From the NCBI RefSeq assembly GCF_000166275.1, contig NZ_CM001023.1, positions 1,144,501-1,208,500 of the forward strand: DNA of 64,000 nt, given 5' to 3'. The position numbers were made by a program, and so were the translations under genes. The number at the start of each line of letters is the position of its first letter. Position 1 is the stretch's first letter. Origin of the DNA: Algoriphagus machipongonensis (GTDB taxonomy: Bacteria; Bacteroidota; Bacteroidia; Cytophagales; Cyclobacteriaceae). Below are positions 54,082-61,021 of this stretch, one piece after another. The notes beneath the pieces are model-generated. The model saw only the letters and a program-made list of their open reading frames with translations, did not search any database and had not been told where the DNA came from.

Positions 54082-54701
54082 TGCTAAGATTTATTTCCCT
54101 TTTTCTATCAGTCGTATTTCAGCCTCTCCTTATACCAACTCTGGTATTTGGGCTTTTGCTGTATTTAGTTCCAGAAGCTACCAGTGTTCCAGAGGTGTTT
54201 AAGGGTAATATTCTGCTTTTGGTAGTACTTTCTACTTTAGCTATACCCATGGTAACTATTTTTGGGTTAAGGCTTAGCGGAACTTTGAAAAGTATCCATA
54301 TGGAGGATATCAAAGATCGGGTGATCCCTTTTATTATAACCACCTTTTATTTTCTGTTGACCACCTATTTTTTGAGAGATAAGTCAGAGATAGATCCCGT
54401 GCTTTGGCAATCTTTAGGGCTTATTTCCTTGACTATATTAGGTTTGACCTTAGTCACCTTTTGGTGGAAGATGTCAGCTCATATGACAGGGTTTGGGGGG
54501 CTAGTTGCTACAGTTGTAGTGTTGGGTATGAAGTTTCCTACATTTACGCCATTATACCCTTTATTACTGGCGATCTTTCTTTCAGGTATTGTCGGGAGCT
54601 CTAGACTTTATTTAAACGCTCACAAGCCTATTGAGACTTATGTTGGCTTTGTTTATGGCTTTGTAATGTGTTTTGTAGGCTTTCAGTTTATCTACACTTA
54701 A
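54081..54701 (+). CDS. membrane protein related to the PAP2 phosphatase superfamily
   Basis: 206 residues with about six helices. Two segments resemble type 2 phosphatidic acid phosphatases: FWWKMSAHMTGFGG (cf. motif 2, PSGH) and SSRLYLNAHKPIETYVGF (cf. motif 3, SRxxxxxHxxxD), but the KxxxxxxRP motif 1 is not obvious and the D is E. Activity on lipid phosphates is therefore uncertain. Start GTG shares one base with the rpoN stop, so it is coupled to rpoN. A strong bidirectional terminator follows. Confidence 0.7.
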   Translation: MLRFISLFLSVVFQPLLIPTLVFGLLLYLVPEATSVPEVFKGNILLLVVLSTLAIPMVTIFGLRLSGTLKSIHMEDIKDRVIPFIITTFYFLLTTYFLRDKSEIDPVLWQSLGLISLTILGLTLVTFWWKMSAHMTGFGGLVATVVVLGMKFPTFTPLYPLLLAIFLSGIVGSSRLYLNAHKPIETYVGFVYGFVMCFVGFQFIYT

Positions 54702-54744
54702 TTCTTTTTTCCAGGTCTTTCTTAAAAGGGGAATGCATAAAAAT

Positions 54745-54780
54745 AATAAAGCCGAGCATGGAATCATGCTCGGCTTTATT
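54745..54780. terminator. bidirectional terminator
   Basis: AATAAAGCCGAGCATG-gaat-CATGCTCGGCTTTATT, 16-bp perfect stem between convergent genes, flanked by A/T tracts on both sides. Confidence 0.93.
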
Positions 54781-54800
54781 ATTCAATAATTTTTAAATTT

Positions 54801-55538
54801 CTAGAATACGTTGACTGCTACACCGAAATTCAATTGAGAAGCGGCAGTGCCATAGGGGCCTTTTCCGGCTTGGAATGTGCTATTTAATCCATAGTAGAAC
54901 CAAGTGTAGAAACCAGGAGATCCAGCCTTAAAAGTCAGTCCATATCTAATTTTCTCCAATCCATAATTCTGGCTGTCTTTGACTTTTCTTTTAAGTCCAT
55001 CAGCATCCTTAAATTTGTTTTTGGTATGAGCTTCGTATAAGATGCCTACTTTTGCTCCAATGCTAAATCTGAATCCTTTGGAATGGTTCGTTTTGTTTAA
55101 GTGATAGACAAAGTCTAAAGGAATATCAAAATAATTTACTGCAAGGGAATTGGTTTTGATACGAATGTCATCACCATAAATTTCAGTTAGGTCGACCATC
55201 TCACTGGACTCAGTTCCTAATAATGGATTGTTGACCAAGTTTTGTGGGTCTTTAAAAGCATACTTATCAGAACCCACACCAAAACCAGGGTTGAAAGTGA
55301 TACCTGATTCTTCTCCAAATATTTTAAATGGATGCTGAAAATAAACATTGAATGTTCTGGAATCGAAAAAACTCAATCCCATGTCTTCTGGTCTATTATT
55401 TAGTTGGTTAAACCCAAACTCAAATACCAAGTCACTTGGGATATTTGGTCTGCCTCCAATAGAGTTTTTTGGTTTTTCTTGCGCAAAGGACGTTTGGATA
55501 ATTACCAAAGCGAACAATAAGGTGTATATTTTTTTCAT
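54801..55538 (-). CDS. outer-membrane beta-barrel protein
   Basis: 245 residues from the ATG at 55538 (MKKIYTLLFALVIIQTSFAQ, a signal peptide); an upstream start at 55589 would lie beyond the -7 element at 55572-55579 and is rejected. The mature protein has barrel strands PSDLVFEFGFNQLNN, FNVYFQHPFKIFG, NYFDIPLDFVYHLN, FRFSIGAKVGILYEAH, RYGLTFKAGSPGFYTWFYYGLNSTF, and ends LNFGVAVNVF. It resembles other Bacteroidota OMP_b-brl proteins but not closely the three at 28-34 kb. Function unknown. Confidence 0.78.
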   Translation of the reverse strand: MKKIYTLLFALVIIQTSFAQEKPKNSIGGRPNIPSDLVFEFGFNQLNNRPEDMGLSFFDSRTFNVYFQHPFKIFGEESGITFNPGFGVGSDKYAFKDPQNLVNNPLLGTESSEMVDLTEIYGDDIRIKTNSLAVNYFDIPLDFVYHLNKTNHSKGFRFSIGAKVGILYEAHTKNKFKDADGLKRKVKDSQNYGLEKIRYGLTFKAGSPGFYTWFYYGLNSTFQAGKGPYGTAASQLNFGVAVNVF

Positions 55539-55571
55539 TAATTCGGGATAGAATTTAGCATTCATCGCGGG

Positions 55572-55579
55572 CAAAAATA
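55572..55579 (-). promoter_or_regulatory. candidate -7 element of the beta-barrel gene
   Basis: The minus strand reads TATTTTTG (TAnnTTTG), about 34 bases before the chosen ATG. No -33 match. Confidence 0.5.
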
Positions 55580-55675
55580 GGAAATACAAAAGGATTTACC
55601 CCGATTTTAGTCTTAATTATTCTTAAGTAGTTCGAAGTAGTTTGCTGATAATTTTAAATGAATTGAATTTCATGC

Positions 55676-55706
55676 TTGTGATAAAATTATTTTTGATTTA
55701 CCTTTG
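55676..55706 (+). promoter_or_regulatory. promoter of tRNA-Arg
   Basis: TTG at 55676-55678, a 20-base spacer, TACCTTTG at 55699-55706: a full TTG-N20-TAnnTTTG match, 11 bases before the tRNA. Confidence 0.8.
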
Positions 55707-55717
55707 CCTTCCGTTTC

Positions 55718-55794
55718 GGCCTCGTAGCTCAACTGAATAGAGCACTTGATTACGGCTCAAGAGGTTTCAGGTTTGAATCCTGACGAGGTCACCA
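55718..55794 (+). tRNA. tRNA-Arg(ACG)
   Basis: A 77-base tRNA with encoded CCA. Acceptor GGCCTCG/CGAGGTC (one G-T), D-arm GCTC...GAGC, anticodon stem CTTGA/TCAAG around the loop TTACGGC, giving anticodon ACG (arginine CGN after A34 deamination), T-arm TCAGG-TTTGAAT-CCTGA. All stems pair. Its 3' end and terminator are repeated 518 bases downstream. Confidence 0.97.
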
Positions 55795-55822
55795 AGCCCA
55801 ACTTAGCAGTTGGGCTTTTTTT
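55795..55822 (+). terminator. terminator of tRNA-Arg
   Basis: AGCCCAAC-ttagca-GTTGGGCT with a run of T, starting directly after the CCA end. Confidence 0.9.
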
Positions 55823-55828
55823 ATTTTA

Positions 55829-56220
55829 AATTATATGTATATCCGCTTTTATTCCAGTAATTATCCAAAAGCATTATAAGGTTTGGTTCCATCTTGCTGG
55901 CAAAACGATCTGTCTCAGAAATAAAATCCCGGGCCAGCGCTTGGGTAGAATACTAAATCATATAACCTAGGGTTAAAACCCTAGGCTAATGATATTCAAT
56001 CCCGCTTTCGGGGCCTGGCTTGCCCGCCGTGGCGGGGCTAATAATATTCGACCCCGGATGGGGTCTAGAATTTCTTAATAAATTGTATGTATCACCAATT
56101 TTTACTAGTAAGTATTCAAAAGCATGATATGATAATGAGATCATAAAAATTTTGCTTGTTTCTGTCTTCTGGCAAGGTGAGCAAAGAAGTTTTGGTACTG
56201 GCAAGATTCCGGATAATCAC
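55829..56220 (+). repeat. dispersed palindromic repeat, copy 2
   Basis: A 392-bp block matching 11746-12090 in the opposite orientation over its whole length. The central palindrome is at 55961-55990 (arms around CCTAGGGTT/AACCCTAGG). It has an extra GC-rich segment of about 60 bases at 55990-56045 containing CCCGCTTTCGGGG and GCCCGCCGTGGCGGGGC, absent from copy 1, then GACCCC-ggat-GGGGTC. No transposase gene. It lies between the two copies of the tRNA-Arg 3' end. Confidence 0.85.
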
Positions 56221-56249
56221 ATTAAATTATTTATTGGATAACCAGAGGT

Positions 56250-56344
56250 TTCAGCCCGCGATAGTTATCGGGGTGAATTCCCGCTGCGGGACAGGCTCTG
56301 ACGAGGTCACCAAGCCCAGCTTAGCAGTTGGGCTTTTTTTATTT
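56250..56344 (+). repeat. REP-like block and duplicate tRNA-Arg 3' end with terminator
   Basis: The 47 bases at 56298-56344 repeat 55780-55826 with one mismatch: 3' acceptor strand with CCA and the full terminator hairpin. Upstream, AGAGGTTTCAG also copies the tRNA variable-loop region, after which palindromic sequence (CCCGCGATAGTTATCGGG and CCCGCTGCGGG) replaces the T-arm. So this is a broken second tRNA 3' half. The rest up to 56485 shows no further feature. Confidence 0.85.
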
Positions 56345-56485
56345 CAGCCATTAGTCTACTTAAAAGTAAACGTAAGCTTCCTTTTTAAATTACCTAATGA
56401 CAGCTTTGACTTAGCTTTCAGATTGAATGTTTTTATTAAAACTATTTTTTCCTCATTTTTAGAGATTACTATTTAGGAAATTTCA

Positions 56486-56734
56486 ATGAAAAAGTGCTTT
56501 CCACTATTGTTCCTTGCTTTAGCTAGTTGCGGCCTCTTTGAGGACACAAAGTTAGTTGACATCCAAAAGGTAGATGGGCCTTGTACCATCGTCTTAAAAG
56601 ATGGTTCTACCATAGAAGTTGAAGGAAGTATAGAAGTGAGCAAGCGATACAAAGGGATCACCTACAGAGATGAGGAGGGTAAGATATGGTCCTTATTCGA
56701 GGATGAATATGATTCTTATTCCTGCGGGAATTAA
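56486..56734 (+). CDS. small lipoprotein of unknown function
   Basis: 82 residues. MKKCFPLLFLALASC gives a lipobox LASC (Cys15). The mature part is DTKLVDIQKVDGPCTIVLKDGSTIEVEGSIEVSKRYKGITYRDEEGKIWSLFEDEYDSYSCGN, a small beta-rich domain with two further cysteines that could form a disulfide. No known family recognised. Its only neighbours are the duplicated tRNA-Arg 3' end and a convergent transporter. Confidence 0.65.
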   Translation: MKKCFPLLFLALASCGLFEDTKLVDIQKVDGPCTIVLKDGSTIEVEGSIEVSKRYKGITYRDEEGKIWSLFEDEYDSYSCGN

Positions 56735-56770
56735 TAAAAAAAGTAGTTACTTCTAATAAGATAAAGGAAT

Positions 56771-56802
56771 AAAAAAAGCAGCCCTCGGGCTGCTTTTTTT
56801 TA
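56771..56802. terminator. bidirectional terminator
   Basis: AAAAAAGCAGCCC-tc-GGGCTGCTTTTTTT between the lipoprotein and the convergent MFS gene; perfect stem, short loop, T/A tracts on both sides. Confidence 0.92.
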
Positions 56803-56805
56803 TTT

Positions 56806-58050
56806 TTAATGAGCTGGAACGGCTGCAGGTTTAGACCCCTTTTGCCAGAAGAAAAGGAGAATAAAGGCTACAATTAGAATAATAGGGAAAGTAGTCATAG
56901 TAGAAAGTGTTGCCTGTCCGGCAGCAAGATCTAACTCTGTTCCTGTTAGTCCCAAAGCTTTTTGTTCTGCTATGTCGCTATCAATCCATCCTCCAATAAT
57001 AGGTTGGAAGATTGCAGTTGAAAACATACCTACCCCTCCAATAATGGACATTCCTAATGCTCCACTTTTTGGGATTTTAGCAGCTACAAAACCAATCATT
57101 GTTGGCCAGAAGAAAGCTACTCCTACAGCAAAGAAGATGGCTGCAACATAAACCATTGCTCCGATTTGCGTGCTAAATAGGTAAATACCTATAGTTGAAA
57201 TAATAGCGCCTGCTAACAATACGCCAGTCTGTCCTAACACTTTTGTAACAGGTCCACCAAAGAATCTTAAAACTGCCATTAGTCCGGTAGTAAGTGCAAG
57301 GATTAACATTGGTTTTGCACCAGAGCTTTCCATTACTAATCCTGTCCATTTTTGAGGGCCAAATTCGGTGATTGCTGTAAGAGCCATGCAAGCAAATATG
57401 AAAAGGAACAATGGAGTAAACATTGCTTTAAAATTGTCTGAAAGCGAACCAGCTTGTTCAACGCTAGCTTTAGGGAAGGTTTTTCCATTAAATAGGAATG
57501 CGTAGATAAGTGCAGGGATTGGGATTAACCAAAATTGACTTTGCCAAGAAAAGCCAAGAGTTGACATTAATTCGGAAAGTAAAGCTCCTACAAAAATTCC
57601 ACCTGGAAACCACATGTGGAATCTGTTTAGCATTTTATTCATTTTCTCTCCTGTGTACATGTCAGCAATCATAGGGTTACATGCTGCTTCTGTACAACCG
57701 CAACCAATACCCATCAAAAGATTGGATGCAAGAAGAATGACAAAGCTTGCTTCTGAGACAAAATAAATTGCAAAAAGAGTCATCGCTGCTCCCACAAAGT
57801 GAGAAAGGAAGGCGATTTTCATAATTTTTTTCGGGCCAATAGTGTGATAGATAAGGCCACCGATAATCATTGCAATAGGAAAGCCAAAGAACCAAAGTGA
57901 GTTAAGGTAACCAAGGTTTTCAGCACTGTATCCTAAATCTATGCCGAGTTGTTTTAGAGTTCCGGCACTAATACTAAATGAAAATGCAGTCGTAATCAAT
58001 GCAAAGCAACTTGCATTGAAGAGTGCACTTTTGTTGAGGGTTTGAGTCAT
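56806..58050 (-). CDS. MFS transporter
   Basis: 414 residues, twelve helices. NLGYLNSLWFFGFPIAMIIGGLIYHTIGPKKIMKIAFLSHFVGAAMT carries the helix 2/3 loop; LIASNLLMGIGCGCTEAACNPMIADMYTGEKMNKMLNRFHMWFPGG resembles sugar-type (FucP/GlcP-like) MFS members. Late helices MSIIGGVGMFSTAIFQPIIGGWIDS are typical. Substrate not readable; no sugar-catabolic gene is nearby. Monocistronic. Confidence 0.9.
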   Translation of the reverse strand: MTQTLNKSALFNASCFALITTAFSFSISAGTLKQLGIDLGYSAENLGYLNSLWFFGFPIAMIIGGLIYHTIGPKKIMKIAFLSHFVGAAMTLFAIYFVSEASFVILLASNLLMGIGCGCTEAACNPMIADMYTGEKMNKMLNRFHMWFPGGIFVGALLSELMSTLGFSWQSQFWLIPIPALIYAFLFNGKTFPKASVEQAGSLSDNFKAMFTPLFLFIFACMALTAITEFGPQKWTGLVMESSGAKPMLILALTTGLMAVLRFFGGPVTKVLGQTGVLLAGAIISTIGIYLFSTQIGAMVYVAAIFFAVGVAFFWPTMIGFVAAKIPKSGALGMSIIGGVGMFSTAIFQPIIGGWIDSDIAEQKALGLTGTELDLAAGQATLSTMTTFPIILIVAFILLFFWQKGSKPAAVPAH

Positions 58051-58172
58051 AAGTTTGGAGTTTTGGTTATCGGGTCAATAATTTAGCGTTAGATATAGCC
58101 TTGAAAATAGGAAAAATATCGGATTTGGGCTTTTCCGATTGTATAATAATTTTTTAAAAGATTGCAGTTATT

Positions 58173-60908
58173 TTACTGCAAGACTAATAATGAGCTGGTT
58201 ACCTTATCCTCAAAGCCAAATTCATCATTTCTTAAAAGTAAAACGACCACGTAGGTTCCCTCAGGAATATCTTTTCCATTGACTTTTCCATCCCAGTTTA
58301 AGATTGGAGAATTCACCGGAATTTCATTTGCCAAGTCATGATGAATTAGAGCTCCTTGTCTATTTAAAATGAATAATTCAGCCTGTGATACGCCTTCACT
58401 CAAGATGATTCTAAAGTCTTTGTCAGGATTTCCCAAAATCATCGCATTGGGATATACTACATTAAAATTGCAGGCATCATAAGTGGAAAATTCTTTTGAG
58501 AACATACAGCCATCCTCAGTAATGACATCTAATCTATAGTCTCCTAACTCTTCAGGTTTAAAAGTAGAGGCAGTGGAAACTAGCTCGTCTTCAAAGTACC
58601 AAAAATAACTTTCAAATTCTCCAGGGTCTATTGCCGGGATCGTGTTGTTTTCGATGGAGCACCAGGCGTAGGAATCCTCTACAGTTGGAGGTGTCGTTAA
58701 TTCACTTAGCTCTACTTCAATTATACCTCTTCCAATCTCACAGCCTAGTTTATTATATGCGATTGCTTCATAGGAACCTGCTTGGCTAGATTCAATTTCC
58801 AATAATCCATCGAATTCTGTGAGCTCTGTTCTGTTGTTTAAAGAGTCGTAAAATACCCACTCAATATCAGTCACCTCATCTTCGTCAGTTTCAAGTGTGA
58901 TAAGACCCAAACCTGGATCCGGGCATATTTTAGTTGCCTCAAGATCCATTGGAACATTTGTAATAGGGGCCACAACTTCAAACCCCACAGGTTGAACTGG
59001 ACAATAACCACTTGATTTGGGTTGCACCAATAAAGAGTAGAATCCAATGGAGCTAGGGTAAAACTCACCACTCCTGCCTACTATTTTACCTTCATCATTA
59101 AGCCACCTGATACTTGCTTCTTCCAATTCGATTCCCTCTAGATCAATAGTGTACTTGATTGGATCAAAACATTTTTCTACCGTTAGAACTGGGGCAAATG
59201 AGATGGAACTAGAATAGGTAGCATTGAAATTGATTGTTTTCGGGCAAAGGTTAGAGCTGGGGTCATTACTTTCTCCATAAATGCTATAAGCTCCTTCATC
59301 TTCAATTAAAAAAGATTCTCCAGACTGAATAGACTTTTCAGAACCATCAGGATAGGTTAATGTAAAATTCAGGTTTTGATCGGTCTCGGGATCCAGTTGA
59401 AAGGTTTCACAAATATTCAAGTCTAAGGGTACTGTGAAATTAACCTGAGGTGCATTTTCTATTTTAAAGTCTTGGATTGGGTAGGTACAACCACCCACCT
59501 TCAATTCCAGGAGATAATTCCCATTAGGTATGTTGATTTGCACTTGACCGCTTGTTGGGATTGTGCCAGACTCTACTTCACCTTTAAATTGAGATAAGAC
59601 TCTATATTCTGAATTAGCCACCGTTGTGCCAAAATCTATTGTGGTAATCCCATCGAAAACCCCAGTAGGGGAACAAGATTCGTTTTCATAACTGTAACTC
59701 GGGTTGAATTCTGTCGGCGGATTTAGGTTGTCTAAAGCTACCAATGTAGTAGTTTGGCAACCGTTTTTTTCCAATACAACAGAATATACTTGAGCGGGTA
59801 GACTGCTGTAATTTACTTGCTCTCCTGCAGATCTAGGCCCCTCAATGATATTCAATTCAGGGATATAAAAAGCATCTATTTCTGTATCGAAAGTCAGCTG
59901 AAAACTCCCGTTATCAATTGAACAGTCATTTGGTTGGCTTAATATCGTCGGGGTGACTTTAGGTGCTTCAAGAAGTTCGAAGCCAATGATTCTCTCTGAA
60001 AGACAATCAGGGAAGTCTTCAGAGTAAGTTTGAAATGTGACCAAGTACAAGCCTGGGCCAGAAAGCTCATCAGATTCTAACTCAATGTCAAAACCATTCC
60101 CTAACGATTTTCTAACTCCTGTGTAGTCTTTCTGAATAAACCACTCCCCAGAAAGTGGAGTATCCAACCCTATCTCGATGGTTTCTCCTTCACAAATCTG
60201 TGTTGAAGATGGAATAATCTGAAAGTCGATTGGAGGGCCTACAAAGGTGCTTCCATTGATTAGGCAGGATTGACTTCCATCTGGGTTCGTTTGATAAAGC
60301 TCTACAATGTGATATCCAGCGCTATAAGTCTCAAACTCATTACCCCTACCAATTTCTACCCGTTCTCCCACATCATTCAAAGAGTACCAAGTGATGGTGT
60401 AATCTGATAGATTTGGTGTATTGGGGTCAATGGCAGTTAAGAGGGTGGAAGACCCTGCACATAATAAGTAATCAGGTAATAGCGCCAAGTCTGGACCTTT
60501 TTGCACCTGAACTGGTTTATCTTCCACATAAAAATCCGCATCAGTTCCCCGTCTGACTCTCAGGTTCACGTTGTAGTTCCCCACTTCACTAAAATAAAAC
60601 TTGTAGGTTTCTAGCTGACCACTAGATTTTTGTTCTAATACTTCACCTGAAGGCACCCTTGAAACTGTCCACTCATAAACATCACCTGTTTCTCCTCCAG
60701 CACTAAAAGTACCCAACACACCACCAGCTACAAGGCATAGGTTAGTTGGTCCATTGATCTGCAAATCTGCAAAACTGGATTCGTAGCTATGAAGCTCTTT
60801 TTTTAAAGGAAATAATTCTTCTCCGGATGCCGGGAATGTGGCGATGATTAACGTCCAAATGAAGAGCATCCCAATCTTCCATTTCGGAAATTGAGCCTTT
60901 TCTTTCAA
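58173..60908 (-). CDS. large secreted protein, Ig-like modules and CHU_C/T9SS C-terminal region
   Basis: 911 residues. The frame starts at TTG; MKEKAQFPKWKIGMLFIWTLIIATFPASG gives a positively charged n-region and a signal peptide, better than the internal ATG at residue 14. Ig/PKD-like modules follow, among them a roughly 250-residue module beginning NFTVPLDLNIC at 490 with LTYPDGSEKS, and ending near 740. The last about 110 residues correspond to a CHU_C domain (VVYPNAMILGNPDKDF, LFILNRQGALIH, LNWDGKVNGKDIPEGTYVVVLLL), but the usual NPNGDG metal motif is replaced. It is homologous along its length to the next protein, of which it is the shorter paralog. Surface localisation by T9SS is inferred. 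Confidence 0.85.
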   Translation of the reverse strand: MKEKAQFPKWKIGMLFIWTLIIATFPASGEELFPLKKELHSYESSFADLQINGPTNLCLVAGGVLGTFSAGGETGDVYEWTVSRVPSGEVLEQKSSGQLETYKFYFSEVGNYNVNLRVRRGTDADFYVEDKPVQVQKGPDLALLPDYLLCAGSSTLLTAIDPNTPNLSDYTITWYSLNDVGERVEIGRGNEFETYSAGYHIVELYQTNPDGSQSCLINGSTFVGPPIDFQIIPSSTQICEGETIEIGLDTPLSGEWFIQKDYTGVRKSLGNGFDIELESDELSGPGLYLVTFQTYSEDFPDCLSERIIGFELLEAPKVTPTILSQPNDCSIDNGSFQLTFDTEIDAFYIPELNIIEGPRSAGEQVNYSSLPAQVYSVVLEKNGCQTTTLVALDNLNPPTEFNPSYSYENESCSPTGVFDGITTIDFGTTVANSEYRVLSQFKGEVESGTIPTSGQVQINIPNGNYLLELKVGGCTYPIQDFKIENAPQVNFTVPLDLNICETFQLDPETDQNLNFTLTYPDGSEKSIQSGESFLIEDEGAYSIYGESNDPSSNLCPKTINFNATYSSSISFAPVLTVEKCFDPIKYTIDLEGIELEEASIRWLNDEGKIVGRSGEFYPSSIGFYSLLVQPKSSGYCPVQPVGFEVVAPITNVPMDLEATKICPDPGLGLITLETDEDEVTDIEWVFYDSLNNRTELTEFDGLLEIESSQAGSYEAIAYNKLGCEIGRGIIEVELSELTTPPTVEDSYAWCSIENNTIPAIDPGEFESYFWYFEDELVSTASTFKPEELGDYRLDVITEDGCMFSKEFSTYDACNFNVVYPNAMILGNPDKDFRIILSEGVSQAELFILNRQGALIHHDLANEIPVNSPILNWDGKVNGKDIPEGTYVVVLLLRNDEFGFEDKVTSSLLVLQ

Positions 60909-60933
60909 GGGTCTATTTTTTTAGGGTGTGTGG

Positions 60934-60941
60934 CAAAAATA
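60934..60941 (-). promoter_or_regulatory. candidate -7 element upstream of the 911-residue protein
   Basis: The minus strand reads TATTTTTG (TAnnTTTG), about 25 bases before the TTG start. GGCAAAA/TTTTGCC repeats nearby could also form a weak hairpin ending the upstream gene. Confidence 0.4.
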
Positions 60942-61021
60942 CGGGCTTTTGCCAAAATATTTTTGACTTGATAAGAATTGGCAAAAAATATTCCAATTAG
61001 GGTGTTGATTCTAGATTTAAT

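Noticed and set aside
55986..56204. Minus-strand ORF in the tRNA-Arg downstream repeat
   Set aside because: It lies wholly within the non-coding palindromic repeat, with no start signal or homology.
56156..56476. Plus-strand ORF of 106 residues over the duplicated tRNA end
   Set aside because: It crosses the repeat, the tRNA fragment and its terminator; no signal or family features.
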